DNA from: Hansfordia pulvinata
Taxonomy: Eukaryota > Ascomycota > Sordariomycetes > Xylariales
Length of the DNA: 64,000 bases
Assembly (NCBI GenBank): GCA_006538405.1
Contig: BJKQ01000004.1
Coordinates: 2,852,001 to 2,916,000, forward strand
Direction of reading: 5' to 3'
Shown here: positions 1-12,100 of the stretch, in pieces
Layout of the letters: every line of letters starts with the position of its first letter
Position numbering within the stretch: the stretch's first letter is position 1
Program-made: the position numbers and the translations under genes
The notes under the pieces: generated by a model
Databases searched by the model: none
Told to the model about the DNA's origin: nothing
Seen by the model: only the letters and a program-made list of their open reading frames with translations

Positions 1-852
1 GCTCGGTCGAGATACTCGAACCCGAATAGGGTGCTTTGTGGCTGTTCGGTCCCATTGTTGGCCACCCCCTCTTATCAACGGCTCTCTCAGGGGTATCCGG
101 AAACGGGTATAGCTCTACTTACAGAACGGTCCCTCCCAGTCTCCCATTCCGTAATCTGAAGATGACCATCACCAGAAAGAAGGGCTGTGATGGGTGATGG
201 ACACGCACATTCACACTTCACACACGAGTGTGGCGAGCCAAGTGCTGGGCCCGGATGACCCACGGAGCTAACAAAATAGGGGCCAATTTAGGTCGTTATT
301 AGAGCCGGCAATGATTATGATGATGATGATGATGGTGATGGTGATTCGCTCGCCCGTCACGCCCGACGCTCGATTCCCAGAGCGGCTACCCTCCTTTTCC
401 TAGCTCCGGGTCGAGTCGAGTCGAGTCGAGTCGAGTCGAGTCGAGTCGAGTCTCGCGTACGTGCGAGCGTGCCCGCGTCGCCGTACGGAGCAAGAACCTG
501 ATCCGATTAATACGCCGTTCTCATCAGTGTAGTTACTCTGTACCCACGAGTACCTTACATACCCGTTCGTTCTCCGTACCCAAGGTACCCAAGAACCTCG
601 TCGACTTGCTGGACTGACCTTCCAGAAATTCCCACCACACCATTCTCACCATTCCACCGCGCGCATCGGCTTGCTCGCCAGACACAACGAGACAAAAGAA
701 CGGCAGCCCTCTCTCTCCTCCGCCAGGGCACTCCTCTTCCCCTCCGCACCGCACCGCACCGCACCGCACCCCTCAGCACTGCGCCATGGCGCAGAGGCCG
801 TCGTGACAGCGCTGGCTGCTCGGTCGATCCCCTCCCAACCCCCGCCCCCACA
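1..852. other. Intergenic region upstream of the first gene
   Basis: No gene is supported here. It contains a (GAT)n-like run near 313-344, a perfect TCGAG pentanucleotide array (411-450) and short CGCAC repeats near 750-770, shortly before the first ATG. It is probably the 5' flank and leader of the gene starting at 853. Confidence 0.5.
411..450. repeat. TCGAG pentanucleotide microsatellite
   Basis: Eight perfect tandem copies of TCGAG lie in the intergenic flank of the first gene. No function is evident. Confidence 0.9.
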
Positions 853-1884
853 ATGGATCACCACTTCAACATGTCCGTCCACCCGGGCGACCGCGGCGGC
901 GGCGGCGGCGGCCCCGTATCGGTATCGACGAGGAAGGGGTTCCAGGCCAAGAAGGAGAGGCACGGCCCGCCGAGCTTGGTTAACAACTCGGCCGAGTCCA
1001 TGCCGGGCCTCAAGCCGCCGCGGACCATTGCGCAGCGCCCCAAGCAGCCACCAACAGCGGCGGCCACGGCGGCGTCTTGTCGTCCGGCTGATACGATGAA
1101 GACGACGACGACGACGACGACGACGACGACAAAAAAGAAGAAGAAGAAGAAGAGCAGCAGCAGCAGCAGCAAGAAGGAGAAACCGACCAAGACCCCGCCG
1201 GGCGCCTCCTGGCCCCGACTCTCGCCCGCCCCGCGGGACCCGGACCAGGATAGGGGCAGACACCACCCTGACGATAACGACGATAGACACGACAGACACG
1301 ACGACAGACGCGACGACGATGGCATGGCGGTGGGACACCCGGCGTGGTACGAGCAGCACCCGGAGGTGGCGCTGCCGGCAGAAGAGGAGGAGGAGGAGGA
1401 GGAGAGCAACAGCACCAGCCCCAGCGGCGACGGCGGGGAGCGGCCGCTGCGGGTGCTGGCGAACCTGGCGGCGCTGCTGCCGCCGCTGGACGAGGCGCAG
1501 CTGGGGCCCATGCCGCCGTCGCTGGCCCGGCGCGCGCCGCGCCTCTTCGGCCTGTCCATCGCCATCGGGTCCGGGCTGGGCTACCCGGTCGAGCGGTCGG
1601 GGCTGGTCGTGGCGCCGGCCAACCCTTTCCGCCTGCGCGACCGCGTCGAGTACACCATCGCCTCGCCCCCCATCACCGCCGCCGTCGTCATGATCGGCGC
1701 CCTCTACGAGGCCCTGCTGCGCGGGCGCACCGACTCCCCCGCCGTCGCCCGCCTCGTCGCCGCCGTCTGCCGTGCCGTCAACGGGAGCCTCAGCGCCGGC
1801 GCCTCCAGCGAGCACGTCCGCGACGTCCTGGTGTTTGTCATAGCCTGCCTGGCCAGTCTGGCTGTGAGTGCTTTTGTGTTCCTC

Positions 1885-1920
<36 letters not shown>

Positions 1921-3044
1921 TTTTCCTTCCCTCCTTTTTTCTTTTTTTCCCCTTGCTTTCTTTTCATCTCTCTCCCCCTATTCTCTCTCTTGTGGGTTCA
2001 GAAACTTGGGCTGACTGAAGCCAGAACCACGCCGCCTCCGACGCGAGCTGGCGGATGCACATGAACGGCATCAAGCTGCTGGTCGAGGCCCACGGCGGCT
2101 ACGGCAGCCTCCTCGCCGTCACGCGGACGACGCTGCGGATGTAAGTTTCTCCCTGGCATGTCACCGATTCCGCTGCCATTGTCTCTGTCACTTGGCTTCA
2201 TCTACGACTACCCAGTACACGTACATTCATGACGAAACAAACCCGCGACGTGTTGAAATCACCCCCTTTCTTTCCTCTTCCGGGATTTCCCACTTTCGTC
2301 TTAAGAAAAGAAAAAAAAGAGCACCGTATAATAACCACCAGAGACACATACAGATCCGACATTGAGGGCGCCATCGCCAGCGGCACGCCGCCGGTGCTTC
2401 TGCCCCTCTACGAGCGCGCGTTCCCCCCGCTGCCGCGCATCCTGCCCGCCATCCAGGTCGGCTACATCAACGAGGCGCTGGGCGGCAGCCTGCGCGCGTT
2501 GTCTTTACGGTCGTCGTCATCATCCCCTTCTTCTTCTTCTTGTTCTTCCTCCTCCTCCTCTCCCTTCTCCCCATCTTCCGCTGCCGCTGTCGAGGACGGT
2601 GGGACGGCGGTGGTGGACCCGGCCACAATCGACGCCGTCTGCGCCGTGGCCGTCATCAACAGCACCATCGTCTACTCGCGCTTCCACCGCCGCCCGCCCC
2701 AGATGGAGCCCGACCACCTGATGGAGGAGTACTGCTGCCTGAACAGCGAGCTGCTGACGCGCCCGGCCCTGCTGAGGCCGGCGGCGGCGGGCGGCCGCTT
2801 CCGCAGAGGTGGTAGTAGTAGTCCCGACGACGACGGCGGCGGCAGCGCGTCCCCGACGACGACGACGACGACGATGACCCCCGAGGAGGCGTTCGAGTCG
2901 GCCCTCCGCGTGGCCGCCATGCTGTACCTGCGCGAGCCGTGCCGCGAGCTGCTGTGGACCAAGCGCAGCCACCCGCGCCTGCTGGGCCTGCTCGACGGCT
3001 ACCTCGAGGTGCTGCTGGCCTGGGTCTGCGAGGTCAGGGGAGCG

Positions 3045-3084
<40 letters not shown>

Positions 3085-3628
3085 GCCATCATCATCGTGA
3101 CGGGACTGGTTGCGCCGCCAGCCCCGACACCATCACCACTCCCACTTTTGCCACCACAGACAGGCACACAGCTACTCCTACCTCTACGACGGCAGCCGGC
3201 GCCACCACTCCCGCAACCGCCCCCGGCCCTCCCGCCCCTCAATGGCCAGGCACAAGCAGCGCAAGCCGCCTGGACCTCGCCCGCGCCCGCCCCTGGCTCC
3301 TCTGGATCGCCATGGTCGGCTTCACGCTGTCGACGGGCAACGCGGCCGACACGCGCTTCGACGGGGTGGCCGGCTGGTCTTCCTCGTCCTCCTCGTCTCG
3401 CATCGTCTACCGGCGCCTGGTGGCCGAGCTGCTGCCGCCACTCCTCTCGTCGACTACTCCATCATCACCACCACCAGAAACAGAGAGGGAGGAGGAGAAG
3501 GAGAAGGAGAAGGCATCATCAGCGTGGACCCGGCGGACCTGGAGCTGTGCTCGCTGCTCGACCTCAAGCACGTCGGCGGGCGGCGGTGGGACGTCCGCGG
3601 GGTGCTGGGGCGCATGCTTCGGGGTTGA
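853..3628 (+). CDS. Fungal-specific transcription-factor-like protein (no zinc cluster seen), frame interrupted near the 3' end
   Basis: Proposed exons are 853-1863, 2025-2140 and 2354-3628, about 800 aa. The first two introns (161 and 213 nt) have GTGAGT and GTAAGT donors, and joining them gives continuous protein (NHAASDASWRMHMNGIKLLV, then ISDIEGAIASG). The helical middle (SPPITAAVVMIGALYEALL, then W-x2-H-x2-G-x2-L-x7-GG, then PLYERAFPPLP) resembles the C-terminal regulatory domain of Zn2Cys6-type fungal transcription factors (Fungal_trans_2/DUF3468-like). The N-terminal ~200 residues are low complexity (Thr, Lys, Ser, Asp, Glu runs) and lack a CxxCxxxxxxC motif. A poly-His tract (CAT repeat, 3046-3081) sits in the last exon. 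The likely terminus (VDPADLELCSLLDLKHVGG, stop at 3626-3628) is one base out of frame with the upstream helix. A -1 indel in the purine repeat around 3481-3514 would explain this. A regulatory role is inferred by family resemblance only. Confidence 0.55.
1864..2024 (+). other. Intron 1 of the transcription-factor-like gene, with TTTC microsatellite
   Basis: The GTGAGT donor follows codon 337 in phase 0, and the acceptor is AG at 2023-2024. The intron carries a TTTC tandem run (about 1883-1919) and a long pyrimidine tract. The phase is supported by the protein continuing as NHAASDASWR. Confidence 0.6.
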
Positions 3629-3634
3629 AAGGGA

Positions 3635-3670
<36 letters not shown>

Positions 3671-6415
3671 GCAGCAGGAGGGACATGACTTTTTTCAAGC
3701 AACGACGGGGTTGGAACGGGGGCCGGTCCGGCTGGTCTCCCTGGCTTGGCAGAGTCGGGGGGCAGAGAAGAGGCTGTTCTCTGACGACGTGACGGTCCGG
3801 TTTGACGATATGTAATGCAATGTACGAGTACCTACTACGCCTCGACTTTAAAACTAAAATCTGACGAGGGGGCATCGCCCAGCCTCGCGGTCTCGTGGGT
3901 AAGTAAGTAGTACAGCATATACAATCACCAAGGGAGAAATCTGCGCGAGCGCGACGCCCCATCTTGACTTTGACCCGGCACAAGAGCGGTTGCGCGGTTG
4001 CGCATGGAAGTGCTGCAGAGCCCTACTCTTCAGCCTTTGCGCCGTTCGTCCACGGACGGACGGAAATGATGAGGCCCTCTTTATGAAGAATACTAAATCC
4101 GTGGCAAGCTGGGCCCCGGCCCGCCCGTGGGTGACCGCACGAGCGGATCGTCGCTTTTCTTTTTAGTGTGTGTGCGTGGTCGGTGTCCTCCTCCTCGGGG
4201 GAGGGGCGGCCGAGCACACGTCAGCGCACTGCGGAAGGGAAGTGAGAGCTTTCCCTTTTCTCCGATCCCGCCTGTCGGCCATGAAAGACGCCGATTATTT
4301 TTTTTCTTTTTTCTTTCTTTTTGGGAAATAGTGTCACGAACGCGACGACGACGACGACGATAAAAGCCGCGAGGCCTGTCTTTGTCGCCCCATTTCCATC
4401 GCTTTTTACGCTGTGCTGAGGGAGGCTTCTTAACCACATTAATAGAACAAGGAGGAGAAAGAAAAAGAAGAGAAAGTGGGAAAAGAAAGGAAGGAAGTCG
4501 CCCGCAGAGCACCGCCCCCAAAAAATCAATCGGGCGAAAGAGAGAGGAGGAGAGGGCCCAGGACAGCGCACAGTTGATAAATTACGAATTAAAAACCCCC
4601 CCCCAGTTGGGGCCATCTCTCCCCCGCCACTCGAGAGGAAGCGAATCCCCGCGCCAGCGCCTGTGCTTTGGGTTGGGAGGGGGGAGGGGGGTTTAAGTCA
4701 AGCAAATTGAGAAAGAAAGAAAGGGAAAGCTCGGCAGTTCCGCCTTTGCTGCCTAATGTGGCCAGCGCTGCCTAGGACCTTTTTCTCTTTTCCCCTCTGG
4801 TGGGGGACGGCCCGTGATGGGCTTCGCCAACGAGGGAAGGGAGAGTTCAGCCGTACGCCCAGGTTCCGGTGCCTGCCCTTCGTGTTTTGAAGGAGGAGCG
4901 GGTTGCCACAGCTGTCAGGCAACGTTCCGCCCACCTTTCAGCGCGGGCCACTTGTGTTTGTGTGTGTGTGTGTGCTTCACTTCGTACCGCGCGCATGGGA
5001 AGAAGAAGCATGGACAGGGGGGTGACAAAGCCCACAGCTTGCTCTGCGCACCTGAGCGCAGTCGCGGCGGCGGCGGCGGCAAATGCACGCCTCTCTCTAC
5101 CTATTCGCATCTTTTCTCTCTTCCTCTCTCTGACTCAGCCTTATTACAAGTATATCGGACATATGTGCTGACGGGATCTGGCTTTACGAACAGGTGAGCG
5201 GGCGGCGGCGTGTTGATCCGGGGGACTGCCCGGAAGAGTGATGACGTGAGAGTGGCTCAGTAAAGCTGGTATTGGTGATGATCTTTTTGTTGACGTTGCA
5301 CGGTATCGACTGTATTCGCGCGGAGACTCTCTCTCTGTCTCTTTCTTTTTTTTTTTAATAAAAAAGAAAGAAAAAAAAGAGGGAAAAGAAGAATGAGTGC
5401 GGAAGGGAGAGAAAAACCAGACGACTGCCTTTTCCGGGTCTCTTAATCAAAGCCAGACCCTTCGGCCCCGAACAGGAACGAACAGTAGAGACAAGCTTTC
5501 AGCTGCTTGGGCTGGAAACCGGGTGCCACGGCATTGCTGCTCTTCGGAGTCTACCTACACTGCCGGCACATGGAGATGTGCTGCGTTTTCGCGCAGGAAG
5601 AAAGAATGATCCGGGGCCAGGTCAGGTCAGGTTCGGTCAGTTCGGGTCCAGGCCAGGCCGGAACTACGATCCTGACAGAATTGAAAAGGGAAGAAAAGAA
5701 AAGAAAAGAAAAAAGGAACAAGTCGCGAGCCGACGAGTGGCCAGCCGTCAGGATGCAGAATTGGCCGCTGCAGGATCTCCCTCAGGACATGCGAACGCAA
5801 CACAAGACAACACAAGACAAGACAAGACCAAGTGACAAGAGACCAGAGACTAAAAGAGTGAGAGCTGTTGTATAACCCCCCCAAGTAATGGACCAGCCCT
5901 CGTGCCCCCGCCGCCGCCACTGGACTGGGCTGTGAGTACTGGTAACTGCCGATGGAGGACCTCCACTCCATTGCCCCTTGGGTTACCGGTCATGCGAGCT
6001 GTCGTTGACTGACTTGGCATCGAGGCCCGGGACTGGCGAAGCCCGCCCGGGTCTCTGTTCCTGTGTGGCGTGGGAGGGACGGCTGCTGTGGCGGCGGCGG
6101 CGGCGGCGTTCTGGCTGCTTATTAGCTGTGCCCTGTTCGGCTCGGGGAGGCGTCCACGTCGATCCTCCCTCACTCTACGGCCGGCCGGCCGGACTTGGTA
6201 AGCCAGCAATTGAGCAAGCTTGGGCACCGCCATTTCGTGCCTGCCAGATAGACCCTGTGTTTCTTTTTCGCCTGCCTGCTGACGAGTATACGCTGCACCG
6301 GCCGAGAGGGGGGCCCTGGGGACTATAGTTCTCTGTCTTGTCTGGACACCTACTGTTTTTCACATGGGACTGCATGCATATGCCATTGCATTGCTATAGG
6401 TGAACGACTTGTCTG

Positions 6416-6437
6416 CCCCCCCCCCCCCCCCCCCCCC
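6416..6437. repeat. C22 homopolymer
   Basis: Uninterrupted C tract in a gene-poor interval; one of a dozen long G/C runs in the window. Confidence 0.9.
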
Positions 6438-7648
6438 AATTGCCATCTGTGCAAGCAAATTCATGAGCCGGGCTGCCTGGACCGGACGGACCGGAGCCCG
6501 GCAAAATGAGCCGTGGAATTTCCCACCGCAGGTCGAGCTAAGCATTCGAACAATTCCATTCCTTCGCGACGTCGTCTGCAGGGCCCGCGATCCTTCCTGC
6601 CGGCCTCTCGGGAAGTACCTACGTACAAGTATTCGTATACGGAGAGAGAGAGGTGCACACCGTCTCGAAGTGTGATCATAGGAGGGCCCGTGTGGTCAGA
6701 AGAGAGAGAAAGAGTCGCCTTTCGTTCCGCCGTTGGCCGCCACCACCGCCGCCTCCGCCGACCCAGCAGACGTGCCTCGCGCAGCATCAACCAGGGCTCT
6801 GGCGATCCTGTTCAGCCCTGGGACCAGCCTCATTCGGCGATGAACGGGGAGCGTTGCTTCCTTCGTCGGCCAGGTCGTTGCATCCTGCTGCTCCTTCGAC
6901 GCTGCGCTGGGGACAGAAGGGGCCCCACCACAAGGCCGTTCTTATGCCCGTCTACCCATCCTTGTGTCTTTGTGTCTCTACATTCACGGGTACCTCTCGT
7001 TGTGTGCGGGAATCCCCCGAGGTTCAACTCACCCACGCCCCCGCGCAGCGACAATGCCCAGATCGGGCTTCCCAGCCGATGTAAATAGCGTCACTAGGCC
7101 GTATTGCTAAATCATCTTTTATGGTTTGCCATTGCCACCGATTCCCTCGATTTCGCCTCCCGCCTTCTCTCTCTCCCCCCCCCCCCCCCCCCCCCTCTCT
7201 CTCTGTGTGTGTGTGTCAGGCACGCCTGCCCGCTCGGGGAGACTCGGCACCAAAGGGTCGTATGTGCCTTGGGGATCCCATCCGGCGCAGATACGTAGTT
7301 GCGTTGCGGGGTGCTCTCTGATGCCGAGGCGAGTGGCGACGCGTCGTTCTTTAGGCCGAACCTGCTCCGGACGCAGCCTGTAAGGCCCACGAGGACCGCA
7401 ACCGTATAAGAGCCCGAGGCCCATCCTCCCATGCCAGCAAAGATCGCTGTGATGGTTCGACGTGTTTCAACGTGACCCAAACAAGTCCGTCACTGGTCCA
7501 GACACAAGGAAAAAAAAGACTCGACGATCTTTTCCATCTCTCTCTGTCTCACTCACTCTTGTTGGTGCTGCTGCTGTGGTTTGTGTCTCGTTGTGTTAGC
7601 TCAACTCGAAACCACAACTCACCAACAACTAACCAACACACAAACTCG

Positions 7649-7692
7649 CTCACTCACTCACTCACTCACTCACTCACTCACTCACTCACTCA
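7649..7692. repeat. ACTC tetranucleotide microsatellite in the 5' leader region
   Basis: About eleven tandem copies of CTCA/ACTC, followed by an ACAC run, lie 60-100 bases upstream of the ATG at 7751. Confidence 0.85.
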
Positions 7693-7750
7693 CACACACA
7701 AGCCATAAAAACACCACAAGCAGTATCCCTCTTCTAATATCCAGTCAGCC

Positions 7751-9186
7751 ATGCTCAACCTCCTCAGCGCGCTGACCCTGGTCAGCCTGGTGGGCAGCTC
7801 CGTCGCCGGGCCGGTGGACGGCGGCAGCGTCTCGGGCGGCGCCGGCCTGTCGCGCCGCAGCTCGCAGGAGCTCGAGGACCTGCCCATGATGTACGCCCGG
7901 CAGCAGCCCGGGCCGTCGTCGTCGTCGTCGTCGTCACAGTCCGAGACAGAAGAACAGACCACGGCGACGAGGACAGCACCGGAGAAGCGAGACGGCGGCG
8001 GCCACTACAACCCGCAGCTCGGGGGCCCGTGGGCCTGGTGAAGCGCGACTTCTCGAGCGCGGGCGTGGTGCAGCAGAACGGCGAGTCCATCACCATCGAC
8101 AACTCGTTCACCCCGGGCAGCCAGGGGCAGGTGTCGCTGGGCAACTACTCGCTGGCGCTCGAGCAGGGTCACCAGGCGGACCTGCTGAGCAAGCTCAAGG
8201 CGGTCAAGCCGTCCGACGTGCTGCACCTCAAGCGCGAGGTCCAGCAGGAGGACATGTGGCACGCCCGCAAGCGCGCCGCCGCCGACCTGGCGCGCCGCGA
8301 CTACAAGACGCAGGACCTCAGCGACTTTACAAAGTACGGCGTCAACGGCACCTGGAGCTTTAGTAAAGGGGAGGCCCTCAAGGGCTTCGCCAAGAAGGTC
8401 GGCACCAGCATCTTCGGCCGCGAGGACCTGTCCGACGAGCACCGCGCCGAGCTGCACCGCCGGGGCGTCGACGAGGAGGAGCTCGGCTGGCGCCACATGG
8501 AGCAGATGCACCTCCAGGGCCGCAGCGACCTCGGCCTGCACGAGCGCGACCTCAAGACCATCTTCATCTGCTCCCCCTGCATGATCATCGCCATCCTCGC
8601 CGGTATTCCCACTCTCGAGTTTGGCATTGGTGTCATCATCCTCGCGGCCATCGGCCCTCTGTGCAGTGAGTTTGGCCCTTTTTTTCCCCCCTCCTCTGGT
8701 CGTAGCATCGGCGTACTGACAAAGCCTCACTCGGCAGCCTTCATCTGCACCGTCCTCGTCACCAAGATCCGGGGCAACGACGACGACGACGACAAGAAGG
8801 ACGACTCGTCCTCGTCGTCCAACGGCTGCAAGTCCAAGCGCGCCCTCACCGACCTGGCCCTCCGCAAGCGAGCCATCTCCGCCCCCGAGGACGCGCCGCC
8901 CCCCGCGGCGCCCCAGCCCGGCCCCTCTGCCTCCTCTAATGACGTCGCCCTCGCCGAGCGCGGCTTCTTGAGCTCCATCGTGGACGGCGTCACGGGCCTT
9001 CTCGGCGGCGGCGGCGGCAGCAGCAGCAGCAGCTCGAGCTCCGAGTCGACGCCCTCGCCCACCCAGACCTCGGACTCGTCCACCCCCACCGAGACCAGCG
9101 ACTCCGACTCCTCCTCCAGCTCCGACGACTGCTCCCAGAACCAGAAGAGATACGAGGACGCCCTCTTCGGCCTCGACTATTTCTAA
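7751..9186 (+). CDS. Secreted/membrane precursor with many dibasic (Kex2-type) sites and a hydrophobic hairpin; frame broken at a G5 run
   Basis: It starts with a signal peptide (MLNLLSALTLVSLVGSSVAG). The first frame runs to a TGA at 8039-8041, but a clearly continuous protein proceeds one base out of frame from about 8026. One extra G in the run 8021-8025 restores GGPVGLVKRDF and gives a 454-aa protein. An intron at 8666-8737 (72 nt, GTGAGT donor, ACTGAC branch, CAG acceptor) joins GPLC to TFIC. The protein has at least eight KR/RR sites after the signal peptide. It also has a hydrophobic pair of segments around the splice junction (roughly residues 275-315), an Asp/Ser-rich stretch, and an 11-residue tail, YEDALFGLDYF, directly after a final KR. 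I do not recognise the family. Dibasic sites suggest late-Golgi Kex2 processing, which is an inference. Confidence 0.7.
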
Positions 9187-12100
9187 AAAGGAAAAAGAAA
9201 GAAAAAAAAAGGTTCACCCCCCAATAGGTATAAAGAGTTTCTTCTTCATCTTCTAACTCACGAGCCACGACAACCCTCCCTCCGCCAAGAAAACCGACAA
9301 CCCCCCTGCAGCAGAAGCAGCAGTAGAAGGGATCGGCGCGGATGTCCCCTTCCTCCCAGGTCCCAGGAGAACGAAGAGGAAACCCTTTGTTCTTTTTCCT
9401 GTTAGGGTCTTCAGTCGGGAGGGAAAAAGCCAAAAACCCAAGAAGAAGGATAAAAAGAAGCCCTTTTCCGCTTTGTATTACTACCGAGCTCAGGGCCCCT
9501 AAGCCCCCTTTCCGATTTTTTTTTTTCTTTCTTCTTATCGTACAATCCGCTGTCGGAGAAACATGAGAGCAGCTTTTGTGGCCCTGTCATCATGTTTCAC
9601 GTTTACGCGCGGACACAGACACACACACACACGGACACACACACAAACACGTGTGTGGCGTCTCAAAGCACATTAGGGGGGGGGGAACCAGGGAGGGGCG
9701 CTTGCGCCTTTCTCCGGCTCTTGTCCACTATCCGTCTTTTTCTCTTCTCTTTTCTGATCGCAGCGAATCTATTTTCCTGTACATATACCACTAGCCTGGG
9801 ATGTTCCTACCCGGCAATGTCCCTGGCAATCACACACACACACACGCACATGGTGGCGCGGTGGGGGGGGGGGGGGGCGGAAGCAAAGGCAAAGGAGTTT
9901 AGGCAAGGGCAAAGGAAGGGAAGAAGGGAGGAATAAACGCCGGCTACCCAAATGGGAGAAGCAAGAAAAAAAAACAGAAAGCAAAGAAACGGGAAGGGGG
10001 AAACGACACCTGTTTCCACTCTATCTCTCTCTCTCTTCTCGAGTGTTTATTCAATAGCTCCCTCTCAGCCTCTTTTCTCTCTAACCTGTGTTTATCCTTA
10101 ACGTCTCACGATAGTCTCTAGTCCTTTTTTTTTCTCATTGTTTTTTATATACATATATATGGCAACGAAGCAGGTTTCTACTCTCCCCCGGAAAACAATC
10201 GTCTTATTCTGGTCTTCACACACACACACACGCAAAATCTGTGCCCGCTCATTGTGGAATTGGTGTCCGGACGAGCGCGGTCGATGACCTAATGAACAGC
10301 AGAAGATCGCTGCCGGTGGCGACTTTCAGCACGGAAGCCTGCCAATTGCCCTGCCTTTCCCTTCCTTCCCTGGCACAAAGTCGGAGGAATCGATGCTTTG
10401 CCCTCCCCCCACCTTTGGAAATAGCGACGACAACTCGGCAAATCTCACTGTGGCGTCGACACCCGCTCACCGATCCTCCGGGATCGTCGCCCTCTGAGGG
10501 GCGGCGCACTGAGACTCTCCCTCTCTCTCCCTCTCTCTCCCTCTCTCTGTCAGCCGACCTTAATCCTTTGATGGCGATTCAATGACACAAAACGAACAAA
10601 CGAGCCGGGGAACCCGGGGGGAGGCGCGCGCGCTCGCTCGTCTACTCTCTCTCGCGCGTAAGAGCACCGCCCCGGTTTCTTCGCCCCCGCAGGATTTCGC
10701 AATCGCGGGCACACCACATGGCCCACTTCTTGTGTGTGTTGCGTCTTCTCCGTATGGGAATCACCACCAAAAGCCTGAGCGTGTTGGGTTCTCTAACCTA
10801 TGTGGGCGTCAATGCACCCTTGTGTGTGTGCAGTGTGTCCTTTCTCTCTGGCGTGTTGTCCGACCCCCCTCCTGCACAAAGCTCCCCGTCCAAGTCTTTC
10901 CCTCTCGACAGAAAGCACCAGCGTCGTCGCCCCCCCAATCGCCGCTTTGTAGATTTTGTGCGACATTGCCGTGCTTGGGGAACCCCAATTTTCAACTCAA
11001 CCGAACGAGAGACAAAAGGACGAAAACGTACGTCAAGCAGCGGACACGCACTTCGCCTTTCCCCCGGCCCCCCAACTCGGAAGCAAAAAGCAATCGCCGG
11101 CCAAAGAACGGGCGAAAAGAGAGAAAGAGAGACAAAACCTCGCCCGCCACGCTCGCTTCCTTTAAGGATCAACCAGCCGCCCCCCCAGCGAAGCGCAGTT
11201 CAACCGCGCGGACTCTTGGTCGATTGGCGACGACGATCCTTTTCACATCTAACCTTGGGCGCCCGCTGCGCTGGGTATCGCATGCTTGTCTGTGCGCTTG
11301 AACGTGGCGAGTTGTTGTGGTGGGTATCCATCGCGCTGCTTTCTTCTTGCATCTCTCTTTCTCTTTCTTTCCTTTCTTTCTTCTTCTGATTCTTCGGCTT
11401 GACCTTCTCGCTTTTACAGGCTTACACGCCCCCTTTTGGGTCTCGGTATTGTGTCCTGGGGGCAGCATCTCGGGCTGTGGCGGGGGCGTTCCGGGCCTTT
11501 CACCGAGGAGGTCCGGCGCCGCGGGGCCGACGAGCGACCGGGGTGGGCATCGGCCTGGCCCGGGACTGACTGACGGAAGGGAGGGGGGGGGGGGGGGGGT
11601 GTGGAGGGTTGGATTTTTAGTCTTTTCGTTATTCTTCACCACGCTGCTGCTGCCGGTATTCTTTTCTTCTCGTCGCCCTCGTCATAGCTGTGCTCGTCAT
11701 CTTCGGGGGCCGGCGTTGCCGTTGCCGTCGCCGTTACTCATCATGTCGTCGAGTGCCGCTGCAGTCGCTCACAGTTCAAGCCAGTATGCCCCCCCGCCCT
11801 TACCGCCTATTGCACAACATAACCCTCACTTTACCCCTTCATCTCCCATTCTTCCCTTTTACTCTTCCTTCTCATTCACGATCATAATCATCGGTGTTGT
11901 CGCTGCTGCCTTGCTGCTGTGCGTGTGCGGCCGCCCGGCATAGCTCATGGGGCGCGGACGATCGGCCTCATGCCACCACGTAGATATGCCTGCCCCCAGT
12001 CCGTTGGTGTGCAGTCTCCATGGGTTGAACTATTCATATCTGGGCCGTTACGCGGGTGGTCGTTGTTTTCTGGCTTGGTCAACCACCCAATTTTCCTCCA

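Larger units (their letters stand above)
3629..7750. other. 4.1-kb gene-poor interval
   Basis: I see no ORF with protein-like composition or splice-linked exons here. It holds CT/GA-rich stretches, a C22 tract (6416-6437), a C21 tract (7175-7195) followed by CT and GT repeats, and an ACTC tetranucleotide array (about 7649-7692) just before the next gene. A TATAA at 7405-7409 could serve the gene at 7751, but it is distant. Confidence 0.5.

Noticed and set aside
3033..3171. Intron over the poly-His tract of the transcription-factor-like gene
   Set aside because: None of the available GT..AG pairs keeps the downstream conserved frame, so the tract is more simply read as coding low complexity.
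10582..11389. Two overlapping plus-strand frames of over 220 codons
   Set aside because: Composition is irregular, there are no domains, and the frames overlap each other in a CT-rich region. No splice-linked partner.
11742..11942. Short ORF ending in a hydrophobic segment (IIIIGVVAAALLLCVC)
   Set aside because: No family resemblance, translated from C/T-rich sequence and isolated. It could be a small membrane protein but cannot be supported.
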